Assembly: GCF_904849725.1 (NCBI RefSeq)
Contig: NC_058524.1
Coordinates: 28,241,001-28,305,000 of the forward strand
Length of the DNA: 64,000 bases
Direction of reading: 5' to 3'
DNA from: Hordeum vulgare subsp. vulgare
Lineage: Eukaryota; Streptophyta; Magnoliopsida; Poales; Poaceae
In this document: in pieces, positions 11,422-21,229 of the stretch
Layout of the letters: every line of letters begins with the position of its first letter
Position numbering within the stretch: position 1 is the first letter of the stretch
Notes under the pieces: model-generated
Told to the model about the DNA's origin: nothing
Database searches by the model: none
The model's input: the letters and a program-made list of their open reading frames with translations, nothing else
Position numbers and translations under genes: made by a program

Positions 11422-13244
11422 TGTTGGGGAACGTCGCATGGGAATTTATTTTTTCCTACGCGCACGAAGACCTATCATGGTGATGTCCATCTACGAGAGG
11501 GGATGAGTGATCTACGTACCCTTGTAGATCGTAGAGCAGAAGCGTTAGAGAACGCGGTTTATGTAGTGGAACGTCCTCACGTCCCTCGATCCGCCCCGCG
11601 AACAATCCCGCGATCAGTCCCACGATCTAGTACCGAACGGACGGCACCTCCGCGTTCAGCACACGTACAGCTCGACGATGATCTCGGTCTTCTTGATCCA
11701 GCAAGAGAGACGGAGAGGTAGAAGAGTTCTCCGGCAGCGTGACGGCGCTCCGGAGGTTGGTGATGATCTTGTCTCAGCAGGGCTCCGCCCGAGCTCCGCA
11801 GAAACACGATCTAGAGGAAAAACTATGGAGGTATGTGGTCGGGCAGCCGTGAGAAAGTCGTCTCAAATCTGCCCTAAAAGCCCCATATATATAGGAGGAG
11901 GGAGGGGGACCTTGCCTTGGGGTCCAAGGGATCCCCAAGGGGTCGGCCGAGCCAGGGGGGAGGACTCTCCCCCCCCAAACCGAGTCCTACTTGGTTTGGT
12001 GGGAGGGAGTCCTTCCCCCTTCCCACTTCTTTCCGTTTTTTTTCTTTCCTTTGATTTTTTCTCTCTTGGCGCATAGGGGATTGGTGGGCTGTCCCACCAG
12101 CCCACTAAGGGCTGGTGTGACCCCCCCAAATACCTATGGGCTTCCCCGGAGTGGGTTGCCCCCCTCCGGTGAACTCCCGGAACCCATTCGTCATTCCCGG
12201 TACATTCCCGGTAACTCCGAAAACCTTCCGGTAATCAAATGAGGTCATCCTATATATCAATCTTCGTTTCCGGACTATTCCGGAAACCCTCGTGACGTCC
12301 GTGATCTCATCCGGGACTCCGAACAACATTCGGTAACCAACCATATAACTCAAATACGCATAAAATAACGTCGAACCTTAAGTGTGCAGACCCTGCGGGT
12401 TCGAGAACTATGTAGACATGACCCGAGAGACTCCTCGGTCAATATCCAACAGCGGGACCTGGATGCCCATATTGGATCCTACATATTCTACGAAGATCTT
12501 ATCGTTTGAACCTCAGTGCCAAGGATTCGTATAATCCCGTATGTCATTCCCTTTGTCCTTCGGTATGTTACTTGCCCGAGATTCGATCGTCAGCATCCGT
12601 ATACCTATTTCAACCTCGTTTACCGGCAAGTCTCTTTACTCATTCCGTAATACAAGATCCCGCAACTTACACTAAGTTACATTGCTTGCAAGGCTTGTGT
12701 GTGATGTTGTATTACCGAGTGGGCCCCGAGATACCTCTCCGTCACACGGAGTGACAAATCCCAGTCTTGATCCATACTAACTCAACTAACACCTTCGGAG
12801 ATACTTGTAGAGCATCTTTATAGTCACCCAGTTACGTTGCGACGTTTGATACACACAAAGCATTCCTCCGGTGTCAGTGAGTTATATGATCTCATGGTCA
12901 TAGGAATAAATACTTGACACGCAGAAAACAGTAGCAACAAAATGACACGATCAACATGCTACGTCTATTAGTTTGGGTCTAGTCCATCACGTGATTCTCC
13001 CAATGACGTGATCTAGTTATCAAGCAACAACACCTTGTTCATAATCAGAAGACACTGACTATCATCGATCAACTGGCTAGCCAACTAGAGGCATGCTAGG
13101 GACGGTGTTTTGTCTATGTATCCACACATGTAAATGAGTCTTCATTCAATACAATCATAGCATGGATAATAAACTATTATCTTGATACAGGAATTATAAT
13201 AATAACTATACTTTTATTATTGCCTCTAGGGCATAATTCCAACA
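11422..13244 (-). repeat. 5' LTR of inner Copia
   Basis: Direct repeat of 4306-6134. The terminal TG and CA and the adjoining ATTTC duplication are visible. Confidence 0.93.
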
Positions 13245-13249
13245 ATTTC

Positions 13250-15480
13250 ATATGGGGTTGTCGTTGCTCTGTCATTGCCAAGAGGCAAATTCATTCTACA
13301 GTCACCCATTTTCAAAAGGCAATAGGTTTTACAGGGACCTGTATCACAAGATCCCTTGTAGAGCTAACAACAGGTGTTGTATAGGTCATACAACATGCTC
13401 CCCCAGATTACTCCATCTTCACTGAAGAAATGACGTATCTTTAAACTTTCTTCTTTATGGCACTTTAAGCACCACTGTTGTATTCCTTAGTCTGCTTTCA
13501 GAACTATAAAAGATCCGAAAATACAACTGTTTCTTTTCTTTAGGGGTATCATAATGAAGGTATTCAGATGACTGTCGTACTCCCCTTGACAATCACATTC
13601 TTCATTAATGGATCACTTTAGATGCATAATGTGCATCACATCGTCTAAAGTACAGAGGAGTCATGAAATACATTGTAGTGTATTTCATGTCTCTATCTCC
13701 CCCTCGAAATGTGGCAAGAACTTTTCTGCCACAATTTCGAAACCCATTCATAGTTCTTGTGAAATGAGGAAACTTCGATTATCTAGCTCATTCATCTTAT
13801 CACTTCATGTAAAATGAAGTTATAAGTTAACTACTATGGGAGTACTTTTTCCTCATTTCATTTCGAAACTCAAGAGAGTTCTTTATAGTTGTCACTTTTG
13901 CAAGTCACACTTGCATATCATTCTTGTCTTTAGGTTCGTCTGTTACTTTTATCCTTTCTGGATTTAGTGATTGCATAATGACCGTTACACATAAGGTGTA
14001 CGGTCAATACTAGGAAAGCTTAATAGCTACTCCATACTTTTTCTTCCATAGTGGGACACATTAACCACACATGAGTCATCATAACTTTCTCCTGTCATAC
14101 AGGATAAGACCTTTGCCAAAATTTCTCCCGCCATACACGGATTGTTGACATAATACAATGTCAACTTTACCCGGTTACGCAGGCATTCTTCCCAGACTTT
14201 TCCCGCCATGCGGGTAATTCCCTTTATGGGACATCATAAATGCCATAATTGGCTCTTTTGACTGCATCAAATTCAGAAATAAATCTGAATTATCTTTGAC
14301 ACACATGTTTGATCCGACGTTGGTCAAATTAAGCATGCATGTTGCTTGTTTCATTTCAATCACGTTGACTGAAAAAAGGAGACTCCATCATAGAGAGTAC
14401 ATGAAAGACATTCGTCAACCAAGACTCTCAATGATCTATCTCTTTTCTTTTCTTGAATTAATATTCAAGAGTTCTTTTCTTTTGAAGCCATTCTTTAGAG
14501 AGAATTTATTCCCTCAAGTTATGACCTTTCTTTTCCATCTTTCGGGTCAGTAGTGCCCAAACATTCGCTTTCATGAGTGAAAGCTTGAATAACTTTTAGT
14601 CTGAGAAACTTAGCCAATAAACAACGGTAATGAGCATAAAAATAACCCTACGTTGGTCTGATTAAAATCATGCACATTAAACCTTTTAAAACTTTCTGGA
14701 ATATTCTAAAACACCGTTGTGGCAGAATTAGAATAAAACATCATTCTTCTACATTAATTCCATATCACCGTTGGGCAGAAATACAAATAATGCATATAAC
14801 TCATAAACAATGTGATGATAGTATTTCTATTGAACAACTTTGCTAAGAAATAATCATCATCATCATTAACCATATGCATTTCTTTATCTGTGCTCCGAAA
14901 ATTGATCACTTTGATACAAAATTTATCAGAGATTTAAGCTTTAAACATAAGATGACTCATACAATTATAGTATTGTTATCATCAACGTTGGTCAGAAAAT
15001 AACAATACCATATTTAACTTTAAAACAAACATCATTCTATTGTCATAGCGGAATCTGTTTGAATCCTATTTCACCCACAAGGGAAAAACTTTGCTAATAA
15101 CTGTTCTTCCAATTAAATTTTTCCCGTTGGTTCCAATTTAATTGAAGGACTAAACCTTTTTTACTTTGCAGCGGAAAAACGTGAATATGAAAATTCATAT
15201 ACTTTTACAAAAAAATATTCTGTTAAAAAGAAAAATTCATGGACTTTATTTTCCTATTATAAAATCCATGAACTTTTCTTTTTCTGAAAAACTCTATTTG
15301 TTTTCAGAAACATCTATTTTTCTATGCAGAAAAAATTTCTCTTTTATTCTGCAGAGACCTTCTATTTACTTTGCATAAGAATGCATTTTCCTTTTCTATT
15401 TTCTAAACATAATTTTTGTTGGAAAACCATGCAGAGAAAATTTATTCTCAGATCTGTCCAAAACTGGACAAAAATGAAAA
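13250..15480 (-). other. Outer Copia: decayed internal region, right part
   Basis: AT-rich DNA between the nested insertion and the GC-rich leader of the outer element. On the minus strand only short pieces look coding. One example is the run ending PLGNDRATTTPYEI next to the insertion, which may be integrase. Many stops interrupt it. It is shorter than a normal gag-protease-integrase region. Confidence 0.5.
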
Positions 15481-16797
15481 ATAACAAAATCGCGGCCTCT
15501 AGCAACTAGGCCAAAACCGGCCTGGCCAGCCCTTGCTCCCGCTGGGCTCTCAGCCTACCAGCCGGCGTCGCCCCGTCCTTGGCCGGCCCACCTCCGCCTG
15601 GCCTGTGACCAGTTGCTTTCGGGCCGAAAGCCTATCCTGCGCTAGGGTTTCCTGCCCAGCCGATCGGGGCCGTCGGATACGATCCAACGGTGGCCCGTCC
15701 ATATCGCCCGCAACAAAAAGGGCTCGAGCCACCAGGCAACCATAGGAGCTTCCTTTCTCCCCCACACCACGCCGTTCTCTGCTCCACCCTTGCGCGCAGC
15801 GAGCTCAGGGCATCTTCCCAGGGCACTGACGAGAGCCACAAGGGCAACCGTGCTGTTGCGCGGCCGGCCCCGTGTTCCCGTCGCGCGTTCCTGGTTCCTC
15901 CCCCCCGCGCGCGCTCGCTCAGGAGCTCTCTCGCGCGCCGCGCACTCCCTCCTTCTCGCCGGAGCCCCGAGGCAACAATGGCCTGCCGGCCACCGCGACG
16001 ACGACGAGGCGTTCTCTGCCCACGCGCCTCTTTCTCCTCTTCTGGCCCTCGCGAGTCTTTTATTTTCCTCTCCGGCCACCGCGCCGCGCATGCCCTTCTT
16101 CTTCCTCCCCTTTCTTTCTTTCTTTCTTTCTCTCTCTCTTTTTCCTTGCTCGACTAGACCCTCCTCCCCCCATCTAGTTCTCAGACAGAGAGAGAACCAA
16201 GGCGTCGGCAGAGTAAGAGATAGTGGCGCCGTGGCCTCCCCTTTCGCCGGTTGCGCGTTCCCTTGCGGTGAGCGCGCCGCCGTCGAGTGGGTTGGCCGTG
16301 GTGCTCCTTTTCCTTGCCGTGTAGAGATATGGCACAGCGGCATGATACGGTGGCTCCATCTCCGTTCCTTTGCCGGCACGCGCGAGCACTTTCAAGGTGA
16401 ACGCGCCACCATCAAGGGCGCGGTGGTGGTGCCCTTTGCCCCGGTTGGGGTGTAGGCCTTTTCTTTGCATCCCCCCCCTTTTTTTTTGCTCTTTCGGATC
16501 CAATCCGATCTTTTGTTTTTTCTTTTTCTTTTGGATCTAATCATATCCTTTCTTTGTTTTCCTTTTGGATCTTTTCAGATCCATACTTTGCCTTTGAGAA
16601 GGTAGGTTCTTCTTCCCCACACCTCGGCTTGCCGATGCGTGTGGGGATCGAGAAGAACAGGCGCGGCCTTGCGGCGGCGCTACTTTGCCGACGAGGCCCG
16701 TGGCCATCTTCGGTTTCTTTGCCCATCTAGGGTTCATATCGGGGAGGGGAAATGTTATCCTTGTCGTGTTTCAACCGAAAACACATCTAAGCCTCGT
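15481..16797 (-). other. Outer Copia: GC-rich leader
   Basis: A strongly GC-rich block follows the PBS, with a pyrimidine run (CTTT and CTCT repeats) at about 16105-16150. Long open frames appear on both strands, but their composition (Arg, Ala, Pro, Ser) points to GC bias rather than genes. It could be a captured host 5' region. Confidence 0.45.
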
Positions 16798-16811
16798 GGC
16801 TCCTCATACCA
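16798..16811 (-). other. Primer binding site of outer Copia
   Basis: The minus strand reads TGGTATGAGGAGCC one base inside the 5' LTR, a diverged match to the initiator Met-tRNA site TGGTATCAGAGCC. Confidence 0.75.
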
Positions 16812-16812
16812 T

Positions 16813-17191
16813 TGATAGATCTCGTGGATCGACAAGGCTAGATGTGTTCGGTGAGAGTAGTGGTATGTTACCTTATCCCGTGCTCGATGAGTTCCCTCCG
16901 GTGACCGTCGTGACGTAGTGGCGACGGTGGGGAAGCAGAGAGAGATGCGGTAGCGGCGGCGGTGGACTTCCCATCGCTTCAGTGCATCCCTCTAGATCGG
17001 ATTAGGGTTAGGAGTGGGGAACCAGTGGCGGCGGCGAACCTCGTAGTCTGTGCCATGGTCCCCACCTCCTCTATATACAGCACTGCGCGACAGGGGCCCA
17101 CCAGCCTTGCTTGGGCTGGACGCCCCCGATCAGGGCGTGAGTCAAGGTCCAATGGGCCGTTGGGCCCATTGGGAAAGAGATCAATCTAACA
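16813..17191 (-). repeat. 5' LTR of outer Copia
   Basis: Direct repeat of 2642-3018, followed on the right by the CGGTT duplication at 17192-17196. Confidence 0.88.
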
Positions 17192-17196
17192 CGGTT

Positions 17197-18039
17197 CACA
17201 TCATCTTAGCTCACTTACCAAAGTAATATCAGTAATAATACCAGATAGTTCAGCACATCCAAGTTGAAATAGGGCACAAAAGTTACCTTCCAATTTTTAT
17301 GCCATGTGTCTTAAAAGGAGTGATCAAGGTAGTCATCTCATTCTCAGTTCTGTTGCAAATTTTTAGAAGTGACAACTTTTCAAAGTTGTCGAGGAGAAAA
17401 AATAGTGATTGGATTCAGTTGGTAGGAAAAAATAGTGACATGTGCCATTAAATTTATCAAGTCGTCAGCAGTCCTATGCGCATTAGACATGTCTATTTGC
17501 TAGCACAATTTCAGGAAATGATGTTGCTCTCGCTTTCTCAACAAAAAATAGTAAGTAATCCTCACTTCTTCACTTCGTTTTCTACAAATTCAGTGCCTCT
17601 TCTCACTGTACAATTTTAAGAATCGCAAAAGCACATTGGGGAGTGCTATTGATTGGTCAATTGATTTAATCACTGTTGTGTGGATTATGCATTCAAAGTT
17701 TAGTAGAAATAAAATATCTGAAAAATTAGCTTTTGCTCCTCTACATAATCGATGGTGATACTGCTACTGTCTTTTCTGAATGGCAATGAATCCATATCAC
17801 ACTTGGTTTTTTGGGGGTCTGTAGTACATGCTCATTGCCATTGAATTATTTGTTTTGTACTTAATGTGAAAACTAACTTTTCCAGATATTATGTTAATCA
17901 ACTGCGAAGAATCAATGTTGAAAATTAATAAGACTTGAGTGCAACAAGTCAGTTCTCTGGAATTTGGTATGTTTGGTGTTTCTGTTTGGTGTATTTCTTG
18001 TGTATATAAATGACGTTAATTATTGCTCCTATTATGCAG
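17197..18039. other. AT-rich spacer, no gene seen
   Basis: No open frame, repeat or element end that I can support. Confidence 0.5.
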
Positions 18040-18193
18040 AAAGGCTGCCTTGATGAGTAGAAATTTCAGGATTTTGGACCACCATAGTGTTCCTCCTATT
18101 GCACGAGCTGTCGAGGTGGGTAGCACCTGGAAGAAGAAATCATCAAGCAAACCTTTTTCGAAACAAGAAGTTAACACTCTACACATTGTGTAG
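18040..18193 (+). other. Possible orphan terminal exon (51 codons)
   Basis: A pyrimidine-rich stretch ending TATTATGCAG at 18030-18039 resembles a 3' splice site. It is followed by an open frame KAALMSRNFRILDHHSVPPI... that ends at TAG 18191-18193 after a basic, serine-rich tail. I do not recognise the product, and no upstream exon was found. It could be chance. Confidence 0.2.
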
Positions 18194-18879
18194 AGTGCAA
18201 GTGTACAAACTAGTTAGCGTGTGCTTTCAAAAAATTTAATGCTTCGTTCTCATTCTTATTGTTTGCTATCACTAAGAAATCATCCTTTAGAAAGATTTCT
18301 GAAATTCTGAAGAGCCAGGTTACTATGCTGACATCCACATCATGTATATTTTCCCTGAAGGTTAAGAGGACGCACATGTTTTCTATGGCTTATATTTTCC
18401 AAAGTTCGCTTTTTTGTTTGTTTGGTTTTTAGATGCATTGTCCTTTCCCACGTCAACTTATTTTGAAGTTTCTATATAATTGGCATTAGAGTTCAACAAA
18501 CTGCTTAATTTATTTTGTAGAAGAAAATCATCAATGTTTTTAAGAAGTCTCATAGTCTCTCACATGTACTGTTTCATGTAGTGTTAGTAAAAAAATATCT
18601 TACGCTTGATTTGATTAAATTAGCAAGCAGTGCCAAAGAAGTGGTATGTGTATTTCGTAAAGAAGAAGCAAGGAATCTCCGAAGGGATATCGGATTCGCA
18701 AGCATAGATCAAACATTTCGCGACCAACAAAGTATATACAAAACTTCACTGAAACATACAAATAAAGCATGGCGCACAACCCTCTATATATCAAAGAAGC
18801 AAAACCACCAGGTTTAGGGTTAGGGTTTAGCCGAGGATTTCAAGTCAAAGTGAAAAGTAAAAAACTACCAAATCACACA
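18194..18879. other. AT-rich spacer
   Basis: No gene seen. It contains a short plant-telomere-like run (TTTAGGGTTAGGGTTTAG) at about 18812-18831. Confidence 0.5.
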
Positions 18880-19350
18880 ACAAAATGTATTTTATCAATC
18901 CATTGGCGTGTTGTGCAGCCGCTTTGAAGATAGTACCAAATCTTATAAAAATATCAAGTATTTTACCAATCCATATGATGGGGCTGCAAGCCGCACAATT
19001 ACAGCGCTTTAAAAACAATACTAAATCTTCTATTCTTAAATAGCTAGAACCCATTATCCAATTTTTCTCTTCATGCAACAATGCCACATCATCAAATCAT
19101 GCATGTAGTTGTAAGTTACTTTTTTTATTAATCTCTTCATGCAAAACATATCCTCATGCATGATTTTTTTTTCTAGGTAATTAAACAAGATATTTTTATA
19201 ATGGTTTTTGCATTTTCATTAGTTTTTTAACATTTATCCATATATTTTTAACAATTTTTTCGCAGCAACGCGCGGGACATTGTCTAATATTACAAACAAA
19301 TCAAGTATTTTACCAATCCATAGGGCGTGGCTTACAGCCGTACAACTACA
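18880..19350 (+). repeat. Three degenerate Helitron-like 3' ends in series
   Basis: Near-copies of one pattern occur at about 18885, 18950 and 19296: a run like AAGTATTTTACCAATCCAT, a GC-rich imperfect hairpin, then CACAATTACAGCGCT or ACAACTACATGCTC. The same pattern, with a perfect hairpin and CTAGT, stands at 20740-20799. A further end-like sequence (GCAACGCGCGGGACATTGTCTAAT) lies at 19265-19290. Confidence 0.45.
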
Positions 19351-19439
19351 TGCTCTGGTCACAATTTATAAGAGTTGCTCGGCCGCACAAGAATGGAAGA
19401 TGTCTACACAACAAACCATCAAGGATAAGAGTAGAAGAA

Positions 19440-20588
19440 CTGCTTCATCTCTGCACCACTACATCAACTTCTCCCTCTCCCTTCCTGACTCTCACACATG
19501 TCTCCCTCCCTCCCTCCCAACCCTAGCCGCCTCCCCCTCCCCCTCCCTTCCTCGCCGCCGCCTGAGGCAGCCGCCGGGCAAGCTCGGGACGCCAAGGATG
19601 GTGGCGGCGGGGCCTAGGCTGCCCTGCCTCTGCATGCGGAGTCCCGGATCTGGAGCGACGGCTACATTGGCGAGGCACGACAGGCTAGCAGCCGTGCGGG
19701 AGGTGGATCCGGCGTCTCGGCCGCGCAGGCGACGGGACCCGGTGGTCGTTGGCGTCTGGCGGCAGCTTTTGCGGTGGTCGGTGCGCGCGATCTGGCGCCT
19801 CCCCTCCTCCCCTGCTCGGCGTGCGGGCCAGCCTGGTCAGGCCGCGCTTCCTTGGATTGTCGGTTTTGTACAGGAGGTGCTGCTGGTGGTGGGGATCTAG
19901 TTCGGGCGAAATCCCTGGTCGGCCATGGCCGGCCGCGTCGACGGCGACGCCTGAGGGGGCCGTTCCCCTCCTTGGAGGCGTCGGTATGGACTGATCCCCT
20001 CACTTCCCCTTTCCCTAGGTCTTCCGGGCGAAAGCCTTAACTTTGTTGGGCGGCGGCGGCGCTCACAACGTCGTTCCCTTCTTGAAGGCGCCTCTTTGGG
20101 AATCTTGGGGCTGGGTGGCGCTTGTGGGTGGTGGGCAACGGCGGTGGTGCGGCCCTATCCTAGCATGGATCTCCGTCCGTTGCTTGGAGATGGACTCGCG
20201 TAGGTGGAGGTTGTCGTTTGGCGTCATGGTGGCGTCGATGGCGGAGACACCTGCCAAGGCTGGTACCTCAATCTGATATGAAGATGGACCAATGGAAGAT
20301 GGCGGTGATGACACATGTGAGTGTGTCAGACCGGTTTGTGCCCCGGATCCGGTATGTGGCCCGGTCAGGGTCTCCGGCTTTAGAAGTTAGGCTTAGGTGA
20401 GAGGTATGGGTATTTGGTCCAGCTTGCACCCCTTCATCATATGGATAGGAGTAGCGACAAATGTTGCAAAGATGACGGATTCAGGCATATTGTTGTACTG
20501 TTTTGTAAGGTTCTCGAAAATAATCAATAAAATGACCGCATTCATCTTCCAGATGCAGATGCCGGGGGTCATCCTCCTTTTCTAAAAA
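19440..20588 (+). mobile_element. Retroposon copy ending in oligo-A (family copy 1)
   Basis: GC-rich in its first part. It shares blocks such as GGCGGCGGCG...CGTCGTTCCCTTCTTGAAGGCG with 30340-30540 and the 3' end GATGCAGATGCCGGGGGTCATCC plus oligo-A with the copies at 30122-31339 and 47070-47862. This 3' end is what I associate with grass LINE-type elements. No reverse transcriptase frame is visible. The 5' limit is uncertain. Confidence 0.5.
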
Positions 20589-20739
20589 AAACCAGTACAT
20601 CGACTCAGCTAGAGGATCAATATCCTAGGTCCAAGGAAAGAACAAGAACTTTGTAGATCCAACTAGACATATCCTTTTCATTTATCGACTACTTTACCAC
20701 GAATCAAATTTTAAGACGATTTATTAAATATTATGTAAA

Positions 20740-20798
20740 AGAACTAAATATTTTTTCAATTCATGTGGCGCGGCGTGCCGCCGCGCACTACCTGCTAG
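20740..20798 (+). mobile_element. Helitron 3' terminus
   Basis: A perfect hairpin GCGCGGCG-TGC-CGCCGCGC (20768-20786) is followed 8 bases later by CTAG (20795-20798) and then T. A hairpin just before a CTRR end inserted next to T is the hallmark of Helitron 3' ends. The 5' end was not identified, so the size is unknown. It may contain the retroposon copy to its left. Confidence 0.6.
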
Positions 20799-20799
20799 T

Positions 20800-21229
20800 T
20801 AATTCTAGGGAGCACCTAGAACTCAGCTAGCTAAGATTTATCTATGGTCTCATTCACATGACATCATCATATATGTTGGTTGGCTTTTTTTTATTCTCCC
20901 CATGATTTCCACATGCCGTATTGCTTTTTCAGGCTTGGCCTTTTTACTACTCTTGTCGCCGATGGCTAGAGCAAACATACTAACCCATAAGAAAAGTATA
21001 TACGTCTTACTCGGCTGGCATGTACAACATAATTTTAGTTGCCATAACACATTTATGGAGTGTTCTCTTTGCTGTCCTAAAAACGAGTGTTTTTGCTTTT
21101 TTTAGTTTTGATTTAGTTCAGCAGTAGTCACCAGCATGATGCCTCTGGCGCACAGGATCAATCCCGGTCTTGTCTCATGTTTTTTTATTTTTTTTATTGA
21201 AAAATCATCATCTTTCTAAATGATGGAGT
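20800..21229. other. AT-rich spacer, no gene seen
   Basis: Nothing recognisable apart from T runs. Confidence 0.5.

Larger units (their letters stand above)
4306..13244 (-). mobile_element. Angela/BARE-1/WIS-like Copia retrotransposon (inner, younger)
   Basis: LTRs of 1829 and 1823 bp (4306-6134 and 11422-13244) start TGTTGGAATTATGCCC and end CCCCAACA on the minus strand. Both are flanked by ATTTC (4301-4305 and 13245-13249). A canonical initiator-Met PBS, a gag-protease frame and a pol frame are present in the expected order. The LTR length and starting sequence are those I associate with Angela/WIS/BARE-1 of wheat and barley. By eye there are roughly 18 substitutions plus homopolymer length changes between the LTRs, about 1 percent, so insertion is more recent than that of the outer element. 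Gag-protease and pol are in different frames because of a small deletion, so it is probably not autonomous now. Confidence 0.93.
2642..17191 (-). mobile_element. Copia LTR retrotransposon (outer, older), split by a nested Copia
   Basis: Direct repeats of 377 and 379 bp (2642-3018 and 16813-17191) begin TG and end CA on the minus strand. Both are flanked by the 5 bp duplication CGGTT (2637-2641 and 17192-17196). A PBS-like site lies inside the right LTR and a polypurine tract inside the left LTR, so the element reads right to left. Pol remnants near the left end (reverse transcriptase HVDD and an RNase H tail) are of Copia type. By eye the LTRs differ at about 11 of 377 positions, roughly 3 percent. 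Without the nested element at 4306-13244 it is about 5.6 kb. The coding part is heavily decayed and shorter than in complete Copia elements. Confidence 0.88.

Noticed and set aside
15642..16455. Long overlapping open frames on both strands (up to 245 codons)
   Set aside because: They lie in the GC-rich leader of the outer Copia. Composition is Arg, Ala, Ser and Pro in every frame, with no domain or splice pattern.
18812..18831. Interstitial telomere repeat
   Set aside because: Only two to three imperfect TTTAGGG units, which is compatible with chance.
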